A DNA stretch of 64,000 nt from Siccibacter colletis (GTDB lineage Bacteria > Pseudomonadota > Gammaproteobacteria > Enterobacterales > Enterobacteriaceae). The stretch is taken from positions 62,001 through 126,000 of the forward strand of contig NZ_JMSQ01000026.1 of NCBI RefSeq assembly GCF_000696575.1, in the 5' to 3' direction. The notes beneath the pieces are model-generated. The model was not told where the DNA came from and did no database searches. It worked only from the letters and a program-made list of their open reading frames with translations. Below are positions 18,701 to 31,166 of the stretch, in pieces (position 1 is the stretch's first letter; the number at the start of each line of letters is the position of its first letter). Made by a program: the position numbers and the translations under genes.

Positions 18701-19053
18701 TTTCGCATAAGTAAAACCTATGATTGCTTTCCGCCAGTTGATGCTTTTTTGGTCGCATGAATGGCGGTGGCTAAAGTGAATAAACAGTGTTTTAAACTGG
18801 TCCGTTTTGCATATCTGGAATAATGGTCTGGTTTTACGATCCCGCCTTGCCTTTAAACGTTATAAGCGTTTAAATTGCGCCCCTGTTGTTACCTGTCAGA
18901 CTGTGATTGCGCGGTAATTCGAAAAACTATTCTTCGCCTGCGCAACCGGGAAGCATATCCCGCTGTTTTTCAAGGTAATCACCACTTTTTCGCCACGTTA
19001 CGGTGAAAAGCCTTTTTAACGACAACACCATATCCACGAGCCGTAAGAGTTTT
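18701..19053. other. Non-coding spacer before brnQ
   Basis: About 350 bp between the phoR terminator and brnQ, with lower G+C than its flanks. It presumably carries the brnQ promoter and a long 5' leader. I could not fix a promoter with confidence. A 19-codon reading frame at 18720-18779 has no ribosome site and no branched-chain-residue run, so it does not look like an attenuator peptide. Confidence 0.4.
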
Positions 19054-20373
19054 ATGACCCATCACTTAAAATCACGCGACATTATTGCCCTGGGCTTTAT
19101 GACCTTCGCGCTGTTCGTTGGCGCAGGCAATATCATCTTCCCTCCAATGGTTGGCTTACAGGCAGGCGAAAACGTCTGGACTGCCGCGTTGGGTTTTCTG
19201 CTTACTGCGGTTGGTCTGCCGGTACTGACAGTGATTGCACTGGCTCGCGTGGGCGGCGGTGTTGATAACCTGAGCACGCCGATTGGCAAAAAAGCGGGCG
19301 TGCTGCTGGCTACGGTGTGCTATCTCGCTGTCGGGCCGCTGTTCGCCACGCCGCGTACCGCCACCGTCTCCTTTGAAGTGGGCATCGCGCCGCTGACCGG
19401 CACCGGCGTTGCGCCGCTGCTGATCTACAGCATCGTCTACTTCCTGCTGGTGATTGGTGTGTCGCTCTATCCGGGCAAACTGCTGGATACCGTGGGCAAT
19501 TTCCTTGCGCCGCTGAAAATTCTGGCGCTGGTGGTGCTGAGCGTGGCCGCTATCGTCTGGCCGGCGGGGGATATCAGCGTGGCGACCGACGCCTATCAGA
19601 ATGCGGCATTCTCTAACGGCTTTGTGAACGGCTATCTGACGATGGACACCCTCGGCGCGCTGGTGTTCGGCATCGTTATCGTCAACGCCGCACGTTCCCG
19701 TGGTGTGAGCGATGCCCGCCTGCTGACCCGCTACACCGTGTGGGCTGGCCTGATTGCCGGTGTCGGCCTGACGCTGCTTTACCTGGCGCTGTTCCGTCTG
19801 GGTTCCGACAGCGCAAGCCTTGTGGATCAGTCGGCTAACGGCGCGGCTATCCTGCATGCTTACGTCCAGCACACCTTCGGCAACGGCGGCAGCTTCCTGC
19901 TGGCGGCGCTGATCTTCATCGCCTGCATGGTGACCGCGGTTGGCCTGACCTGTGCCTGCGCCGAGTTCTTCGCCCAGTACCTGCCGCTCTCCTATCGCAC
20001 GCTGGTATTTATCCTTGGCGGCTTCTCCATGCTGGTTTCTAACCTCGGCCTGAGCCATCTGATCCAGATCTCCGTGCCGGTGCTGACTGCCATTTACCCG
20101 CCGTGCATCGTGCTGATTGTGTTAAGCTTCACCCGCCCGTGGTGGAACAACGCGACCCGCGTGATTGCCCCGGCGATGTTTGTGAGCCTGGTGCTGGGTC
20201 TGATCGACGGCGTTAAAGCCTCGGCGCTGGCGGATACCCTGCCGGGCTGGATGCAGCATCTGCCGCTGGCCGATCAAAACCTGGCGTGGCTCATCCCGTC
20301 GCTGGTGGTGCTGGTGGCCTCCATCATCTGGGACCGCGCAGCGGGACGGCAAGCGACGTCAAACGCGCACTAA
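19054..20373 (+). CDS. brnQ: Branched-chain amino acid transporter BrnQ (LIV-II)
   Basis: A 439-residue inner-membrane carrier, the exact E. coli length, with about 12 hydrophobic segments. It imports leucine, isoleucine and valine with Na+ or H+. Characteristic stretches are [22 protein letters not shown] at the N-terminus (residues 9-30) and [14 protein letters not shown] in the first third. ATG 19054 gives the known start [13 protein letters not shown] and follows TAAGAG; an ATG-type start at 19003 would add 17 residues not found in the family. Confidence 0.96.
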   Translation: MTHHLKSRDIIALGFMTFALFVGAGNIIFPPMVGLQAGENVWTAALGFLLTAVGLPVLTVIALARVGGGVDNLSTPIGKKAGVLLATVCYLAVGPLFATPRTATVSFEVGIAPLTGTGVAPLLIYSIVYFLLVIGVSLYPGKLLDTVGNFLAPLKILALVVLSVAAIVWPAGDISVATDAYQNAAFSNGFVNGYLTMDTLGALVFGIVIVNAARSRGVSDARLLTRYTVWAGLIAGVGLTLLYLALFRLGSDSASLVDQSANGAAILHAYVQHTFGNGGSFLLAALIFIACMVTAVGLTCACAEFFAQYLPLSYRTLVFILGGFSMLVSNLGLSHLIQISVPVLTAIYPPCIVLIVLSFTRPWWNNATRVIAPAMFVSLVLGLIDGVKASALADTLPGWMQHLPLADQNLAWLIPSLVVLVASIIWDRAAGRQATSNAH

Positions 20374-20393
20374 GTCTTTGCAGTATTATGTCT

Positions 20394-20426
20394 AACCACG
20401 GGGCCGTCGCTCCGTGGTTTTTTTAT
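20394..20426 (+). terminator. Rho-independent terminator after brnQ
   Basis: AACCACGG (20394-20401) pairs with CCGTGGTT (20412-20419), followed by a T run to 20425. It separates brnQ from proY. Confidence 0.88.
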
Positions 20427-20448
20427 TGTGTTGGGTGGTAAAGAAAAG

Positions 20449-21822
20449 ATGGAAAAGGTGAACTCGCTTAAACGCGGTTTGAGCACAAGGCACATCCGCT
20501 TTATGGCGTTAGGCTCGGCGATCGGCACCGGGCTTTTTTATGGTTCGGCGGACGCCATCAAAATGGCCGGGCCGAGCGTGCTGCTGGCCTACATCATTGG
20601 CGGCGTGGCGGCGTACATTATTATGCGCGCGCTGGGCGAGATGTCGGTCCATAACCCGGCGGCCAGCTCGTTTTCACGCTATGCCCAGGAGAACCTCGGG
20701 CCGCTGGCGGGGTACATCACCGGCTGGACCTACTGCTTCGAAATACTGATTGTCGCCATTGCCGACGTCACGGCGTTTGGCATCTATATGAGCGTCTGGT
20801 TCCCGACGGTGCCGCACTGGATCTGGGTGCTGAGCGTGGTGATGATCATCTGCGCGGTTAACCTGATGAGCGTGAAGGTGTTCGGCGAGCTGGAGTTCTG
20901 GTTCTCGTTCTTCAAGGTCGCCACCATCATCATCATGATCGCCGCCGGTATCGGCATCATTATCTGGGGCATCGGTAACGGCGGTCAGCCCACCGGCATC
21001 AGTAATCTGTGGAGCAACGGCGGATTCTTCAGCAACGGCTGGCTCGGCATGGTGATGTCGCTGCAGATGGTGATGTTCGCCTATGGCGGGATTGAAATTA
21101 TCGGCATCACCGCCGGGGAAGCGAAAGATCCGCAGAAATCGATTCCGCGCGCGATTAACTCCGTGCCGATGCGCATTCTGGTGTTCTATGTCGGGACGCT
21201 GTTCGTCATCATGTCCATCTATCCGTGGAACCAGGTTGGCACCAACGGCAGCCCGTTCGTGCTCACCTTCCAGCATCTGGGCATTACCTTTGCGGCCAGC
21301 ATTCTCAACTTTGTGGTGCTCACCGCGTCGCTGTCGGCAATCAACAGCGACGTGTTCGGCGTTGGACGTATGCTGCACGGTATGGCAGAGCAGGGCAGCG
21401 CGCCGAAGATGTTTGCGAAAACCTCCAGTAAGGGCATTCCGTGGGTGACGGTGCTGGTGATGACCGTGGCGCTGCTGTTCGCAGCCTGGCTCAACTACAT
21501 CATGCCGGAGAACGTCTTCCTGGTGATCGCCTCGTTGGCGACCTTCGCCACGGTATGGGTGTGGATCATGATCCTGCTGTCGCAGATTGCCTTCCGTAAG
21601 CGCCTGCCGCCGGAAGAGGTAAAAGCGTTGACCTTCAAAGTGCCGGGCGGCGTAGCCACTACCGTAGTCGGGCTGCTGTTCCTGGTGTTTATTATTGGTC
21701 TGATTGGCTACCACCCGGAAACCCGCATCTCGCTGTACGTGGGCTTTGCCTGGATTGCGCTGCTGCTGGTGGGCTGGGTGTTCAAACGCCGCCACGACAG
21801 GAAAAAAGCGCTCGTCCGCTGA
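20449..21822 (+). CDS. proY: Amino acid permease ProY
   Basis: A 457-residue APC-family permease, identical in length to E. coli ProY, with about 12 transmembrane segments. The first helix has the APC substrate-binding turn [11 protein letters not shown], and the next region has LGEMSVHNP and [12 protein letters not shown]. coli ProY is a cryptic proline transporter linked to histidine use. The ATG at 20449 is chosen for its match to the family N-terminus; its ribosome site (AAGAAAAG) is weak. A GTG at 20428 sits at the tail of the brnQ terminator and is unlikely. Confidence 0.94.
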   Translation: MEKVNSLKRGLSTRHIRFMALGSAIGTGLFYGSADAIKMAGPSVLLAYIIGGVAAYIIMRALGEMSVHNPAASSFSRYAQENLGPLAGYITGWTYCFEILIVAIADVTAFGIYMSVWFPTVPHWIWVLSVVMIICAVNLMSVKVFGELEFWFSFFKVATIIIMIAAGIGIIIWGIGNGGQPTGISNLWSNGGFFSNGWLGMVMSLQMVMFAYGGIEIIGITAGEAKDPQKSIPRAINSVPMRILVFYVGTLFVIMSIYPWNQVGTNGSPFVLTFQHLGITFAASILNFVVLTASLSAINSDVFGVGRMLHGMAEQGSAPKMFAKTSSKGIPWVTVLVMTVALLFAAWLNYIMPENVFLVIASLATFATVWVWIMILLSQIAFRKRLPPEEVKALTFKVPGGVATTVVGLLFLVFIIGLIGYHPETRISLYVGFAWIALLLVGWVFKRRHDRKKALVR

Positions 21823-21829
21823 CCACTTC

Positions 21830-21855
21830 AACCCCGCCGCGCTGGCGGGGTTTTT
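21830..21855 (+). terminator. Rho-independent terminator after proY
   Basis: AACCCCGCC (21830-21838) and GGCGGGGTT (21844-21852) form a 9-bp stem followed by TTTTT. It lies 8 bp after the proY stop codon. Confidence 0.92.
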
Positions 21856-21880
21856 GTTTTCCCTCTACGCTCACAGACGA

Positions 21881-21903
21881 CCTCCGCCCCGCGTCTCCTC
21901 CCC
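21881..21903 (-). promoter_or_regulatory. Pair of MalT boxes upstream of malZ
   Basis: Read on the minus strand, GGGGCGGAGG (21881-21890) and GGGGAGGAGA (21894-21903) each match the MalT box GGGGA(T/G)GAGG at 9 of 10 positions, with 13 bp between their starts. They lie about 80 bp before malZ, which in E. coli belongs to the MalT regulon. Confidence 0.65.
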
Positions 21904-21981
21904 GTAATCCGCACGCAGTGAGGAGGGCGACACACGCGCGTTATGGCAAGGTGGCGGCGATAAATATGAGGGAGAAACGCT

Positions 21982-23799
21982 ATGTTGAATGCCTGGCATC
22001 TGCCGGTTGCGCCGTTTGTAAAGCAGCAGCAGGAGAGCTTACTGATCACCCTCTGGCTGGCGGGAGACGCGCTGCCGGAGCGGGTAATGCTGCGCTACGA
22101 GCTTGATAACGAAGAGACCGCGCTGCGCATGACCCGCGTGCGCGGTGCTACGCCGCCGGGCATTACGGCCTGGCGCGGAAACGTCGATCTCAGCAGCGGC
22201 CAGCCGCGCCGCCGCTACAGCTTTAAGCTGCTGTGGCCTGACCGGCAGATGTGGTTTACCCCACAGGGGCTGGCAAAATTTCCGCCCGCCAGCCTTGAGC
22301 AGTTTGCCATCGACCTGCCGGACAGCGGGCCGGAGTGGGTGGCAGATCAGGTGTTCTACCAGATCTTCCCGGACCGCTTCGCGCGCGGCAGCCAGCGCCG
22401 CCCCGAGCAGGACGCGGTCTACTATCACCACTCCGTCGGGAACGACATTGTGCGCCGTGAATGGGACGACCCTCTGACCGCCGAGGCGGGCGGGTCCACC
22501 TTCTACGGCGGCGACCTGGACGGCATCAGCGAAAAGCTCCCCTGGCTGGCAAAACTTGGCGTCACCGCCCTCTATCTCAATCCGGTTTTCGTAGCCCCGA
22601 GCGTGCATAAGTACGACACCGCCGATTACCGCCACGTCGATCCGCAACTTGGCGGCGATGCGGCGCTGCTGCGCCTGCGCGAAAACACCCGTCAGCGCGG
22701 GATGCGGCTGATCCTCGACGGCGTGTTCAACCACACCGGGGATTCCCACCCGTGGTTTGACCGTCATCAGCAGACCGGGCAGGGCGCCTGTCATCACCCT
22801 GACTCGCCGTGGCGCGACTGGTATCAGTTCTCGGAGGAGGGCAAGGCGCTGGACTGGCTCGGCTATGCCAGCCTGCCGAAGCTCGACTTTCGCTCCGCCG
22901 GGCTTAAAGCGGAAATCTACGGCGGCGAGAACAGCATCGTGCGCCACTGGCTGAAAGCGCCCTGGTCAATGGATGGCTGGCGGCTGGACGTGGTGCATAT
23001 GCTGGGGGAAGAGGGCGGCGCGAAAAACAATCGCGAACACGTTGCCGCTATTCGTCAGGCAGCGAAGGCGGAAAACCCGCAGGCGTTTGTGTTCGGGGAG
23101 CATTTCGGTGATGCCCGCGCCTGGCTGCAGGCCGATGCCGAAGACGCGGCGATGAACTACCGCGGCTTTACCCTTCCGCTGTGGGGATTCCTGGCGAATA
23201 CCGACATCGCTTACGACCCGCAGCAGCTCGATGCCCAAACCTGTATCGCCTGGATGGAGCAGTACCGCGCCGGGCTGTCGCACCAGCAGCAGCTGCGCAT
23301 GTTCAACCAGCTCGACAGTCACGATACCGCGCGCTTTAAAACGCTGCTCGGCAAAGACGTGGCGCGTCTGCCGCTGGCGGTGGTGTGGCTGTTCAGCTGG
23401 CCCGGCGTGCCGTGCATCTACTATGGCGATGAGGTGGGACTGGACGGCAATAACGATCCGTTCTGCCGTAAACCCTATCCCTGGCGGGCGGAGCAGCAGG
23501 ACCAGACCCTGCTGGCGCTGTATCAGCGCATGGCGGCCCTGCGCAAGCGCAGCCCGGCGCTGCGGCGCGGCGGCTGTTGCGTGCAGTATGCTGAAGGCGA
23601 TGTGGTTATCTTTGTTCGCGTGCTGGAGGGTGAGCGGGTGCTGGTGGCTATCAACCGGGGCGAGGCTCAGCACGTGACGCTGCCGCCGTCGCCGCTGACG
23701 GACGGACGCGAATGGCAGCGGCTGGAGGGTGAAGGCGAGCTGCAGGAAGCGAACCTCGCGCTGCCCGCGATATCGGCCACGGTGTGGCGCAGCCGCTAG
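21982..23799 (+). CDS. malZ: Maltodextrin glucosidase MalZ
   Basis: A 605-residue GH13 alpha-amylase-family enzyme that removes glucose from the reducing end of short maltodextrins in the cytoplasm. An N-terminal beta domain (about residues 1-120) precedes the catalytic barrel: [40 protein letters not shown] with the nucleophile Asp, VFGEHFGDA with the acid Glu, and [11 protein letters not shown]. Length and motifs match E. coli MalZ (604-605 aa). A weak GGGAGAAACGCT site precedes the ATG. The stop codon shares CTAG with the convergent acpH gene. Confidence 0.96.
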   Translation: MLNAWHLPVAPFVKQQQESLLITLWLAGDALPERVMLRYELDNEETALRMTRVRGATPPGITAWRGNVDLSSGQPRRRYSFKLLWPDRQMWFTPQGLAKFPPASLEQFAIDLPDSGPEWVADQVFYQIFPDRFARGSQRRPEQDAVYYHHSVGNDIVRREWDDPLTAEAGGSTFYGGDLDGISEKLPWLAKLGVTALYLNPVFVAPSVHKYDTADYRHVDPQLGGDAALLRLRENTRQRGMRLILDGVFNHTGDSHPWFDRHQQTGQGACHHPDSPWRDWYQFSEEGKALDWLGYASLPKLDFRSAGLKAEIYGGENSIVRHWLKAPWSMDGWRLDVVHMLGEEGGAKNNREHVAAIRQAAKAENPQAFVFGEHFGDARAWLQADAEDAAMNYRGFTLPLWGFLANTDIAYDPQQLDAQTCIAWMEQYRAGLSHQQQLRMFNQLDSHDTARFKTLLGKDVARLPLAVVWLFSWPGVPCIYYGDEVGLDGNNDPFCRKPYPWRAEQQDQTLLALYQRMAALRKRSPALRRGGCCVQYAEGDVVIFVRVLEGERVLVAINRGEAQHVTLPPSPLTDGREWQRLEGEGELQEANLALPAISATVWRSR

Positions 23800-24377
23800 A
23801 GCGCTTTCTGGCGGGCCTGCTCCATCATGGTGGGGTAGAACTGCCAGAACTGTTTTTCCAGCGCGTCGTAGTGGCGGTCAAGATCGTGCCAGGAGTCGCG
23901 CAGGGCATCGAGACGTGGACGCCGGTTCGCCATGCCGTTGAGCACGTTCTGAATAAAAGCCATGTCGGCGTAGCGCTCCATCCAGCGCTCTGACCAGAGG
24001 TGATCGTTTAGATTGATGAAGCGCGGCGGCGTGTCCGGCAGATGCGGCACAATGCTGCCCTGCGCGTGGGCAATAAACGCCGCCAGCGGCTGGGACGGCG
24101 ACAGCTGCGCCCAGTGGCGCGACAGGAAATGGTCCCACATCACGTCAAGGGTAATCGGGGCGACGCGGCGGGTTTCCGGGCGGAACCACTCGCGTGCCTC
24201 CTTAACCTGCGGCAGATTGTCGGTCAGGACATCAATGCGGCGGTGCATGTGGATGCCCGCGACGATATCCGCGGTAAACAGCGTGTCAGGATTGCCGCGC
24301 ACGAAGTCGGCGAGCAAATTGCCGAGCAGCGAGCTTTGCGCCAGATGCGCCAGATGCAGGTGTGCGAGAAAGTTCAT
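23796..24377 (-). CDS. acpH: Acyl carrier protein phosphodiesterase
   Basis: A 193-residue HD-type hydrolase (YajB), the E. coli length, that removes the 4'-phosphopantetheine arm from holo-ACP. The family start [12 protein letters not shown], the residues [22 protein letters not shown] and [10 protein letters not shown] are present, supplying the metal-binding His and Asp positions. It is divergent from queA across a 93-bp region. Confidence 0.94.
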   Translation of the reverse strand: MNFLAHLHLAHLAQSSLLGNLLADFVRGNPDTLFTADIVAGIHMHRRIDVLTDNLPQVKEAREWFRPETRRVAPITLDVMWDHFLSRHWAQLSPSQPLAAFIAHAQGSIVPHLPDTPPRFINLNDHLWSERWMERYADMAFIQNVLNGMANRRPRLDALRDSWHDLDRHYDALEKQFWQFYPTMMEQARQKAL

Positions 24378-24408
24378 GCGTTAATCATATCCGTAAACAG
24401 CCTTAGGG

Positions 24409-24437
24409 TTGCAGCAAAAGCGCACCAGCACTAGACT
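24409..24437 (+). promoter_or_regulatory. Candidate promoter of the queA-tgt-yajC-secDF operon
   Basis: TTGCAG (24409-24414), a 17-bp spacer and TAGACT (24432-24437) form a reasonable sigma-70 promoter 33 bp before the queA start codon. Confidence 0.6.
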
Positions 24438-24470
24438 AGGCCGCCTGTTTTGTCCTCACGAGTTCCAGCC

Positions 24471-25541
24471 ATGCGCGTTTCAGATTTTGCTTTTGAGTTA
24501 CCCGATTCACTTATCGCCCATTACCCGCAAGCGCAGCGTAGCGCCTGCCGATTATTGTCGCTCGATGGGCCGACAGGGCAGCTTGAACATGGCACTTTCA
24601 CGGATCTGCTCGACAAACTCAACCCCGGCGATCTGCTGGTGTTCAATAATACCCGCGTGATCCCGGCGCGCCTGTTTGGCCGCAAGGTCAGCGGCGGCAA
24701 GATTGAAGTGCTGGTAGAGCGCATGCTGGACGATAAGCGTATTCTGGCACACGTTCGCGCGTCAAAAGCGCCGAAGCCGGGTGCGGAACTGCTGCTGGGC
24801 GACGACGAAAGCATCCAGGCCACCATGGTGGCGCGCCACGATGCGCTGTTCGAAATTGCCTTTAACGATGCGCGTCCGGTGCTGGATATTCTTAACGACA
24901 TCGGCCATATGCCGCTGCCGCCGTACATTGAGCGCCCGGATGAAGATGCCGACCGCGAACTGTACCAGACCGTCTACAGCCAGAAACCGGGGGCCGTTGC
25001 TGCGCCTACCGCCGGGCTGCACTTTGACGAGCCGCTGCTGGAAAAGCTGCGCGAAAAAGGCATTGAGATGGCGTTCGTCACGCTGCACGTCGGGGCCGGC
25101 ACCTTCCAGCCGGTGCGCGTCGACAGCATTGAAGACCACATCATGCACGCCGAATACGCCGAAGTGCCGCAGGAGGTTGTGGATGCGGTGCTGGGGGCCA
25201 AAGCGCGCGGTAACCGGGTGATCGCCGTAGGCACCACCTCAGTGCGTTCGCTGGAGAGCGCGGCCCAGGCGGCGCAGGACGCGATGATCGCGCCGTTCTT
25301 CGGCGATACCAAAATCTTTATCTATCCGGGTTATCAGTACCGCGTGATCGATGCGCTGGTCACCAATTTCCATCTGCCGGAATCAACGCTCATCATGCTG
25401 GTGTCTGCCTTTGCTGGCTATCAGCACACCATGAATGCCTACCGCGAGGCCGTCGAGGCCCAATATCGCTTTTTTAGTTACGGTGATGCGATGTTTATCA
25501 CGTACAATCCGGCAGCGATAAACGAGCGCCCGGGCGCTTAA
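24471..25541 (+). CDS. queA: S-adenosylmethionine:tRNA ribosyltransferase-isomerase QueA
   Basis: A 356-residue enzyme of queuosine synthesis that transfers and rearranges ribosyl from SAM onto preQ1 at tRNA position 34 to give epoxyqueuosine. Conserved blocks include [54 protein letters not shown] and [20 protein letters not shown] 24471 gives the family start [11 protein letters not shown]; a TTG at 24450 is too close to the promoter. It leads the queA-tgt-yajC-secD-secF run. Confidence 0.97.
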   Translation: MRVSDFAFELPDSLIAHYPQAQRSACRLLSLDGPTGQLEHGTFTDLLDKLNPGDLLVFNNTRVIPARLFGRKVSGGKIEVLVERMLDDKRILAHVRASKAPKPGAELLLGDDESIQATMVARHDALFEIAFNDARPVLDILNDIGHMPLPPYIERPDEDADRELYQTVYSQKPGAVAAPTAGLHFDEPLLEKLREKGIEMAFVTLHVGAGTFQPVRVDSIEDHIMHAEYAEVPQEVVDAVLGAKARGNRVIAVGTTSVRSLESAAQAAQDAMIAPFFGDTKIFIYPGYQYRVIDALVTNFHLPESTLIMLVSAFAGYQHTMNAYREAVEAQYRFFSYGDAMFITYNPAAINERPGA

Positions 25542-25587
25542 TCCATTCTGCACCGCCGGAGCCATTCCGACGGCGCCTGTGCCTTAA

Positions 25588-26748
<1,161 letters not shown>

Positions 26749-26769
26749 TTTAATAATGAGGGAATTTTA

Positions 26770-27102
26770 ATGAGCTTTTTCATTTCTGATGCGGTAGCAG
26801 CAGCTGGCGCGCCATCACAGGGCAGCCCGATGTCTCTGATCCTGATGCTGGTTGTTTTCGGTCTGATTTTCTATTTCATGATCCTGCGCCCGCAGCAAAA
26901 ACGCACCAAAGAGCATAAAAAGCTGATGGACTCCATCGCGAAAGGCGATGAAGTGCTGACCAACGGCGGTCTGGTTGGACGCGTGACCAAAGTAACCGAC
27001 AACGGCTACATTGCTATCGCGCTGAACGACACCACTGAAGTGGTTATCAAACGTGATTTCGTTGCTGCCGTTCTGCCGAAAGGTACGATGAAGGCGCTGT
27101 AA
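26770..27102 (+). CDS. yajC: Sec translocon accessory subunit YajC
   Basis: A 110-residue inner-membrane protein with one transmembrane helix (about residues 18-38: PMSLILMLVVFGLIFYFMI) followed by RPQQKRTKEHKKL and a cytoplasmic domain with KGDEVLTNGGLVGRV. It associates with SecDF and YidC. It lies 21 bp after tgt and 24 bp before secD and has a GAGGG ribosome site. Confidence 0.96.
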   Translation: MSFFISDAVAAAGAPSQGSPMSLILMLVVFGLIFYFMILRPQQKRTKEHKKLMDSIAKGDEVLTNGGLVGRVTKVTDNGYIAIALNDTTEVVIKRDFVAAVLPKGTMKAL

Positions 27103-27126
27103 TTCCCATTATCAAAGGCAACTGCC

Positions 27127-28974
27127 GTGTTAAACCGTTATCCTTTGTGGAAGTACATCATGCTGGTCGTCGTGCTAATCGTCGGCCTGCTTTACGCGCT
27201 TCCCAACCTGTATGGTGAGGATCCGGCTGTTCAAATCACTGGCGCGCGCGGTGGCGCCGCCAGTGAGCAAACGCTGAATCAGGTCCAGAACACCTTAAAA
27301 GAACAAAAAATCACCGCTAAGTCTCTGGCGCTGGAAGAAGGCGCTATTCTTGCGCGTTTCGACTCGACCGACACTCAGCTACGCGCCCGTGAAGCGCTGC
27401 TTAGCACGCTTGGCGAAGACTACGTGGTGGCACTTAACCTTGCACCGGCTACGCCGCGCTGGTTAAGCGCACTCGCTGCCGAACCGATGAAGCTGGGTCT
27501 TGACCTGCGCGGCGGCGTTCACTTCCTGATGGAAGTGGATATGGATACCGCGCTTGGCAAGCTTCAGGAACAGAACATCGACACCCTGCGCAGCGACCTG
27601 CGCGAAAAGTCCATTCCTTACACCACGGTTCGTAAAATCGACAACTACGGTGTGAACATCGTGTTCCGCGACGGCGATGCCCGTGACGCGGGTGCCTCCT
27701 GGCTGCGCAGCCGCCATCAGGATCTGGTCATCAGCAACGACGGCAGCAACGGTATTCGCGTTGTCATGTCCGATGCCCGCCTGTCCGAAGCGCGTGAATA
27801 CGCGGTACAGCAGAACATCACTATTCTGCGTAACCGTGTAAACCAGCTGGGCGTTGCCGAGCCGCTGGTCCAGCGTCAGGGTGCAGACCGCATCGTGGTT
27901 GAACTGCCGGGTATTCAGGACACCGCGCGCGCCAAAGAGATTCTGGGCGCTACCGCGACGCTGGAGTTCCGTCTGGTTAACACCAATGTTGATGCCAGCG
28001 CTGCCTCTGCCGGCCGCGTACCGGGCGACTCCGAAGTGAAGAAAACCCGCGAAGGCCAGCCGGTTGTGCTGTACAAGCGCGTGATCCTCACCGGTGACCA
28101 CATCACGGATTCCACGTCCAGCATGGATGAGTACAACCAGCCGCAGGTGAACATTTCACTGGACGGCGCGGGCGGTAACATCATGTCTAACTTCACCAAA
28201 GACAACATCAATAAACCGATGGCGACGCTCTTTGTGGAGTACAAGGACAGCGGGAAGAAAGATGCCAATGGCCGTTCCGTGCTGGTGAAGCAGGAAGAGG
28301 TAATCAACATCGCGAACATTCAGTCGCGTCTTGGCAACAGCTTCCGTATCACCGGTATCGATAACCCGAACGAAGCGCGTCAGCTGTCGCTGCTGCTGCG
28401 TGCGGGTGCGCTGATTGCACCGATTCAGATCGTGGAAGAGCGTACTATCGGGCCAACCCTGGGTTCTCAGAACATCCAGCAGGGTCTGGAAGCCTGCCTC
28501 GCCGGTCTGGCTGTATCCATCATCTTCATGCTCTTCTTCTACAAGAAGTTCGGCATGATCGCGACCACCGCGCTTATCGCGAACCTGGTGCTGATTGTCG
28601 GCATCATGTCGCTGCTGCCGGGGGCCACGCTCACCATGCCGGGTATTGCGGGTATCGTGTTAACCCTTGCGGTTGCGGTGGATGCGAACGTACTGATCAA
28701 CGAACGTATTAAGGAAGAGCTTAAGAACGGGCGTTCAGTACAGCAGGCGATTGATGAAGGGTATAAGGGCGCGTTCAGCTCGATCTTCGATGCGAACATC
28801 ACCACCCTGATTAAAGTCATCATCCTGTACGCCGTTGGTACCGGTGCGATTAAAGGGTTTGCAATCACCACCGGTATTGGCGTCGCGACGTCAATGTTCA
28901 CAGCAATCGTCGGTACCCGTGCCATCGTAAACCTGCTGTACGGCGGCAAACGCGTCAAAAAGCTGTCTATCTGA
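27127..28974 (+). CDS. secD: Protein translocase subunit SecD
   Basis: A 615-residue RND-type membrane protein. It has one N-terminal transmembrane helix, a large periplasmic region including [18 protein letters not shown], and five C-terminal helices with the family motif [24 protein letters not shown]. With SecF it uses the proton gradient to pull preproteins through SecYEG. It starts with GTG at 27127 and ends 10 bp before secF. Its length matches E. coli SecD (615). Confidence 0.97.
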   Translation: MLNRYPLWKYIMLVVVLIVGLLYALPNLYGEDPAVQITGARGGAASEQTLNQVQNTLKEQKITAKSLALEEGAILARFDSTDTQLRAREALLSTLGEDYVVALNLAPATPRWLSALAAEPMKLGLDLRGGVHFLMEVDMDTALGKLQEQNIDTLRSDLREKSIPYTTVRKIDNYGVNIVFRDGDARDAGASWLRSRHQDLVISNDGSNGIRVVMSDARLSEAREYAVQQNITILRNRVNQLGVAEPLVQRQGADRIVVELPGIQDTARAKEILGATATLEFRLVNTNVDASAASAGRVPGDSEVKKTREGQPVVLYKRVILTGDHITDSTSSMDEYNQPQVNISLDGAGGNIMSNFTKDNINKPMATLFVEYKDSGKKDANGRSVLVKQEEVINIANIQSRLGNSFRITGIDNPNEARQLSLLLRAGALIAPIQIVEERTIGPTLGSQNIQQGLEACLAGLAVSIIFMLFFYKKFGMIATTALIANLVLIVGIMSLLPGATLTMPGIAGIVLTLAVAVDANVLINERIKEELKNGRSVQQAIDEGYKGAFSSIFDANITTLIKVIILYAVGTGAIKGFAITTGIGVATSMFTAIVGTRAIVNLLYGGKRVKKLSI

Positions 28975-28984
28975 GGAGTGCGTT

Positions 28985-29956
28985 GTGGCACAGGAATATA
29001 CTGTTGAACAATTGAACCACGGCCGTAAAGTCTATGACTTTATGCGCTGGGACTACTGGGCCTTTGGCATCTCCGGTCTGCTGTTGATCGCGGCGATTGT
29101 CATCATCGGCGTGCGCGGCTTCAACTGGGGCCTCGACTTTACCGGCGGTACAGTCATTGAAATTTCGCTGGAGAAACCAGCGGATATGGATCTGATGCGT
29201 CAGTCGCTGGAGAAAGCGGGCTTTGAAGAGCCGCTGCTGCAGAACTTCGGTAGCAGCCGCGACATCATGGTGCGCATGCCGCCTGCTGAGGGCGCCACTG
29301 GCGGTCAGGCGCTGGGCAGCAAGGTGGTTAGCGTCATTAATGAAGCAACCAACCAAAATGCTGCGGTGAAACGTATTGAGTTTGTCGGCCCGAGCGTGGG
29401 TGCCGATCTGGCTACTAACGGTGCGATGGCACTGCTGGTGGCGCTGATCTCCATTCTGGTATACGTCGGTTTCCGCTTTGAGTGGCGTCTGGCGGCCGGG
29501 GTGGTTATCGCCCTGGCGCACGACGTGGTGATCACCATGGGCGTGCTGTCGCTGTTCCAGATCGAAGTCGATCTTACTATTGTCGCCTCCCTGATGTCGG
29601 TCATCGGTTACTCGCTGAACGACAGCATCGTGGTATCCGACCGTATTCGTGAAAACTTCCGCAAGATCCGCCGCGGAACGCCTTACGAAATCTTTAACGT
29701 GTCGCTGACCCAGACGCTGCAGAGGACGTTGATCACATCCGGTACCACCCTCGTGGTGATCCTGATGCTCTACCTCTTCGGTGGCGCGATGCTGCAGGGC
29801 TTCTCGCTGACCATGCTGATCGGGGTTTCCATCGGTACGGCGTCGTCTATCTACGTGGCTTCCGCACTGGCGCTGAAGCTGGGTATGAAGCGTGAGCATC
29901 TGCTGCAGCAGAAGGTTGAGAAGGAAGGGGCGGATCAGCCGTCGATTCTGCCTTAA
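28985..29956 (+). CDS. secF: Protein translocase subunit SecF
   Basis: A 323-residue partner of SecD with six transmembrane helices. The first periplasmic stretch has [17 protein letters not shown], and the C-terminal membrane core has [18 protein letters not shown]-type residues ([17 protein letters not shown]). The GTG start at 28985 follows TGAGGAGTGCGTT. A strong terminator closes the queA-secF operon. E. coli carries yajD between secF and tsx; none is present here. Confidence 0.97.
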   Translation: MAQEYTVEQLNHGRKVYDFMRWDYWAFGISGLLLIAAIVIIGVRGFNWGLDFTGGTVIEISLEKPADMDLMRQSLEKAGFEEPLLQNFGSSRDIMVRMPPAEGATGGQALGSKVVSVINEATNQNAAVKRIEFVGPSVGADLATNGAMALLVALISILVYVGFRFEWRLAAGVVIALAHDVVITMGVLSLFQIEVDLTIVASLMSVIGYSLNDSIVVSDRIRENFRKIRRGTPYEIFNVSLTQTLQRTLITSGTTLVVILMLYLFGGAMLQGFSLTMLIGVSIGTASSIYVASALALKLGMKREHLLQQKVEKEGADQPSILP

Positions 29957-29974
29957 TCGCTGTTGAGCCAGTAA

Positions 29975-30006
29975 AAACCGTAGCCCTCCGGCTGCGGTTT
30001 TTTTTT
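29975..30006 (+). terminator. Rho-independent terminator after secF
   Basis: AAACCGTAGCC (29975-29985) pairs with GGCTGCGGTTT (29990-30000), with one internal mismatch and a T run through 30006. Confidence 0.9.
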
Positions 30007-30075
30007 CGCCTGGCCTCTGACTCCTGCGGCACTATTCAGTATCCAAAGGTGGGTGCTGCGGCAAGTTTCAGGCAA

Positions 30076-30104
30076 TAAAAAAGCCGGTCAACCGACCGGC
30101 TTTT
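30076..30104 (-). terminator. Bidirectional terminator downstream of tsx
   Basis: AGCCGGTC (30082-30089) and GACCGGCT (30094-30101) form a perfect stem with an AACC loop. On the minus strand it is followed by six T and ATT, so it mainly serves tsx; a shorter T run serves the plus strand. Confidence 0.9.
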
Positions 30105-30122
30105 CTCTGTATGGCAACGCTA

Positions 30123-31007
30123 TCAGAAGTTGTAACCCACAACCAGGTAGTAACCGAAACCGTTAGATTTCACGTTGAAGTTACCGTTACCAAAGTTCAG
30201 CTCGGCATCGTCATTCCACTGGCCGCCGTTATGGAAGTAACGCGCCACGGCAGAGTAGTGCCAGTGGTCGTAGTTCAGCGACAGGATGTGGCTGGAAGCG
30301 ATGGAGTTGCTGGTGCGCGCGTGACGGCCATTAACATCAAGATGGTTGTCATCACCCAGATCGGAGCCCCAGTCGAAGTTGGTGAAACCGATATAGCTCA
30401 GGTTGCCGCCCCACAGCTGGGTCAGCGGCACAAAGTATTTCACCTTGAAGCGATAGCCGTCCCACTCGTTCTCATTGGACGCGCCGTAGTTCTGCCACTG
30501 GTATTTGGCGTATACGTTCATCGACAGGCTCATCGGCAGACCGGTTTCAATATCGGTACCCAGACCCATATACCAGGTGCTCTGGCGGTTAGCCTGGTTG
30601 CGACCCATGTCGTAGATGTAGTTGTTGGCGAAGTACCACTCTTTGAACGGCCCAAACGCCAGGCTGGTGCCGGTCAGCTTGTCGATAGAGAAACGTGGTT
30701 CGATCTCCATAAACAGCGGGGAGCCATGATCCCAGATACCACGTGAGGTGGAGTCGCCACCGAAGAATTTCGGCGCATCAATGTAGCCGTAGAAATCGAA
30801 CCAGTCCTTTTTGGCAAACGCTTCATATTCCAGATAGGTATCGTTGCGCAGCTGCGGTCCAAAACGGGTGTCGGCACTGGCCACCACGTTGACGCTCTGG
30901 TGCCACCAGTCAGAAACGTAGTCGTTGTTTTTAGTATCCGCTGCGCTGGCAGAGAACGATCCGGAGAGAGCCAGCGCTGCGCCGGCGGCTAAGACGATTT
31001 TTTTCAT
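30123..31007 (-). CDS. tsx: Nucleoside-specific outer membrane channel Tsx
   Basis: A 294-residue outer-membrane barrel, the E. coli length. A 22-residue signal peptide ([20 protein letters not shown]...A) is followed by a strand-rich chain with [38 protein letters not shown] and the terminal aromatic residue Phe (LVVGYNF) needed for Bam insertion. It lets nucleosides cross the outer membrane. ATG 31007 is chosen because it gives the signal peptide. Upstream CRP-like sites suggest cAMP control. Confidence 0.96.
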   Translation of the reverse strand: MKKIVLAAGAALALSGSFSASAADTKNNDYVSDWWHQSVNVVASADTRFGPQLRNDTYLEYEAFAKKDWFDFYGYIDAPKFFGGDSTSRGIWDHGSPLFMEIEPRFSIDKLTGTSLAFGPFKEWYFANNYIYDMGRNQANRQSTWYMGLGTDIETGLPMSLSMNVYAKYQWQNYGASNENEWDGYRFKVKYFVPLTQLWGGNLSYIGFTNFDWGSDLGDDNHLDVNGRHARTSNSIASSHILSLNYDHWHYSAVARYFHNGGQWNDDAELNFGNGNFNVKSNGFGYYLVVGYNF

Positions 31008-31091
31008 ATTTATGCCACTGATTAGAAATCCCAAAAGGGAATAAGGAACCTGAGTGCAACCACAACCGCTACAGTTGTTTGACGCGCGACT

Positions 31092-31166
31092 ATTATAGAA
31101 ATCCTTGCTCACAAAAATATGTGTTGTTTCACATTCTTCTTACGCACGTAATCGATTGCGTTCACG
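31092..31166 (-). promoter_or_regulatory. tsx promoter with two CRP-like sites
   Basis: On the minus strand a perfect TATAAT -10 lies at 31097-31092. A CRP-like TGTGAAACAACACATA (31133-31118) is centred about 41 bp upstream of the expected start, and CGTGAACGCAATCGAT (31166-31151) about 74 bp upstream. This matches the E. coli tsx P2 arrangement, where CRP and CytR act together. I could not place the CytR site with confidence. Confidence 0.65.

Noticed and set aside
18720-18779. 19-codon reading frame before brnQ as a possible leader peptide
   Set aside because: No Shine-Dalgarno sequence and no run of Leu, Ile or Val codons as an attenuator would need.
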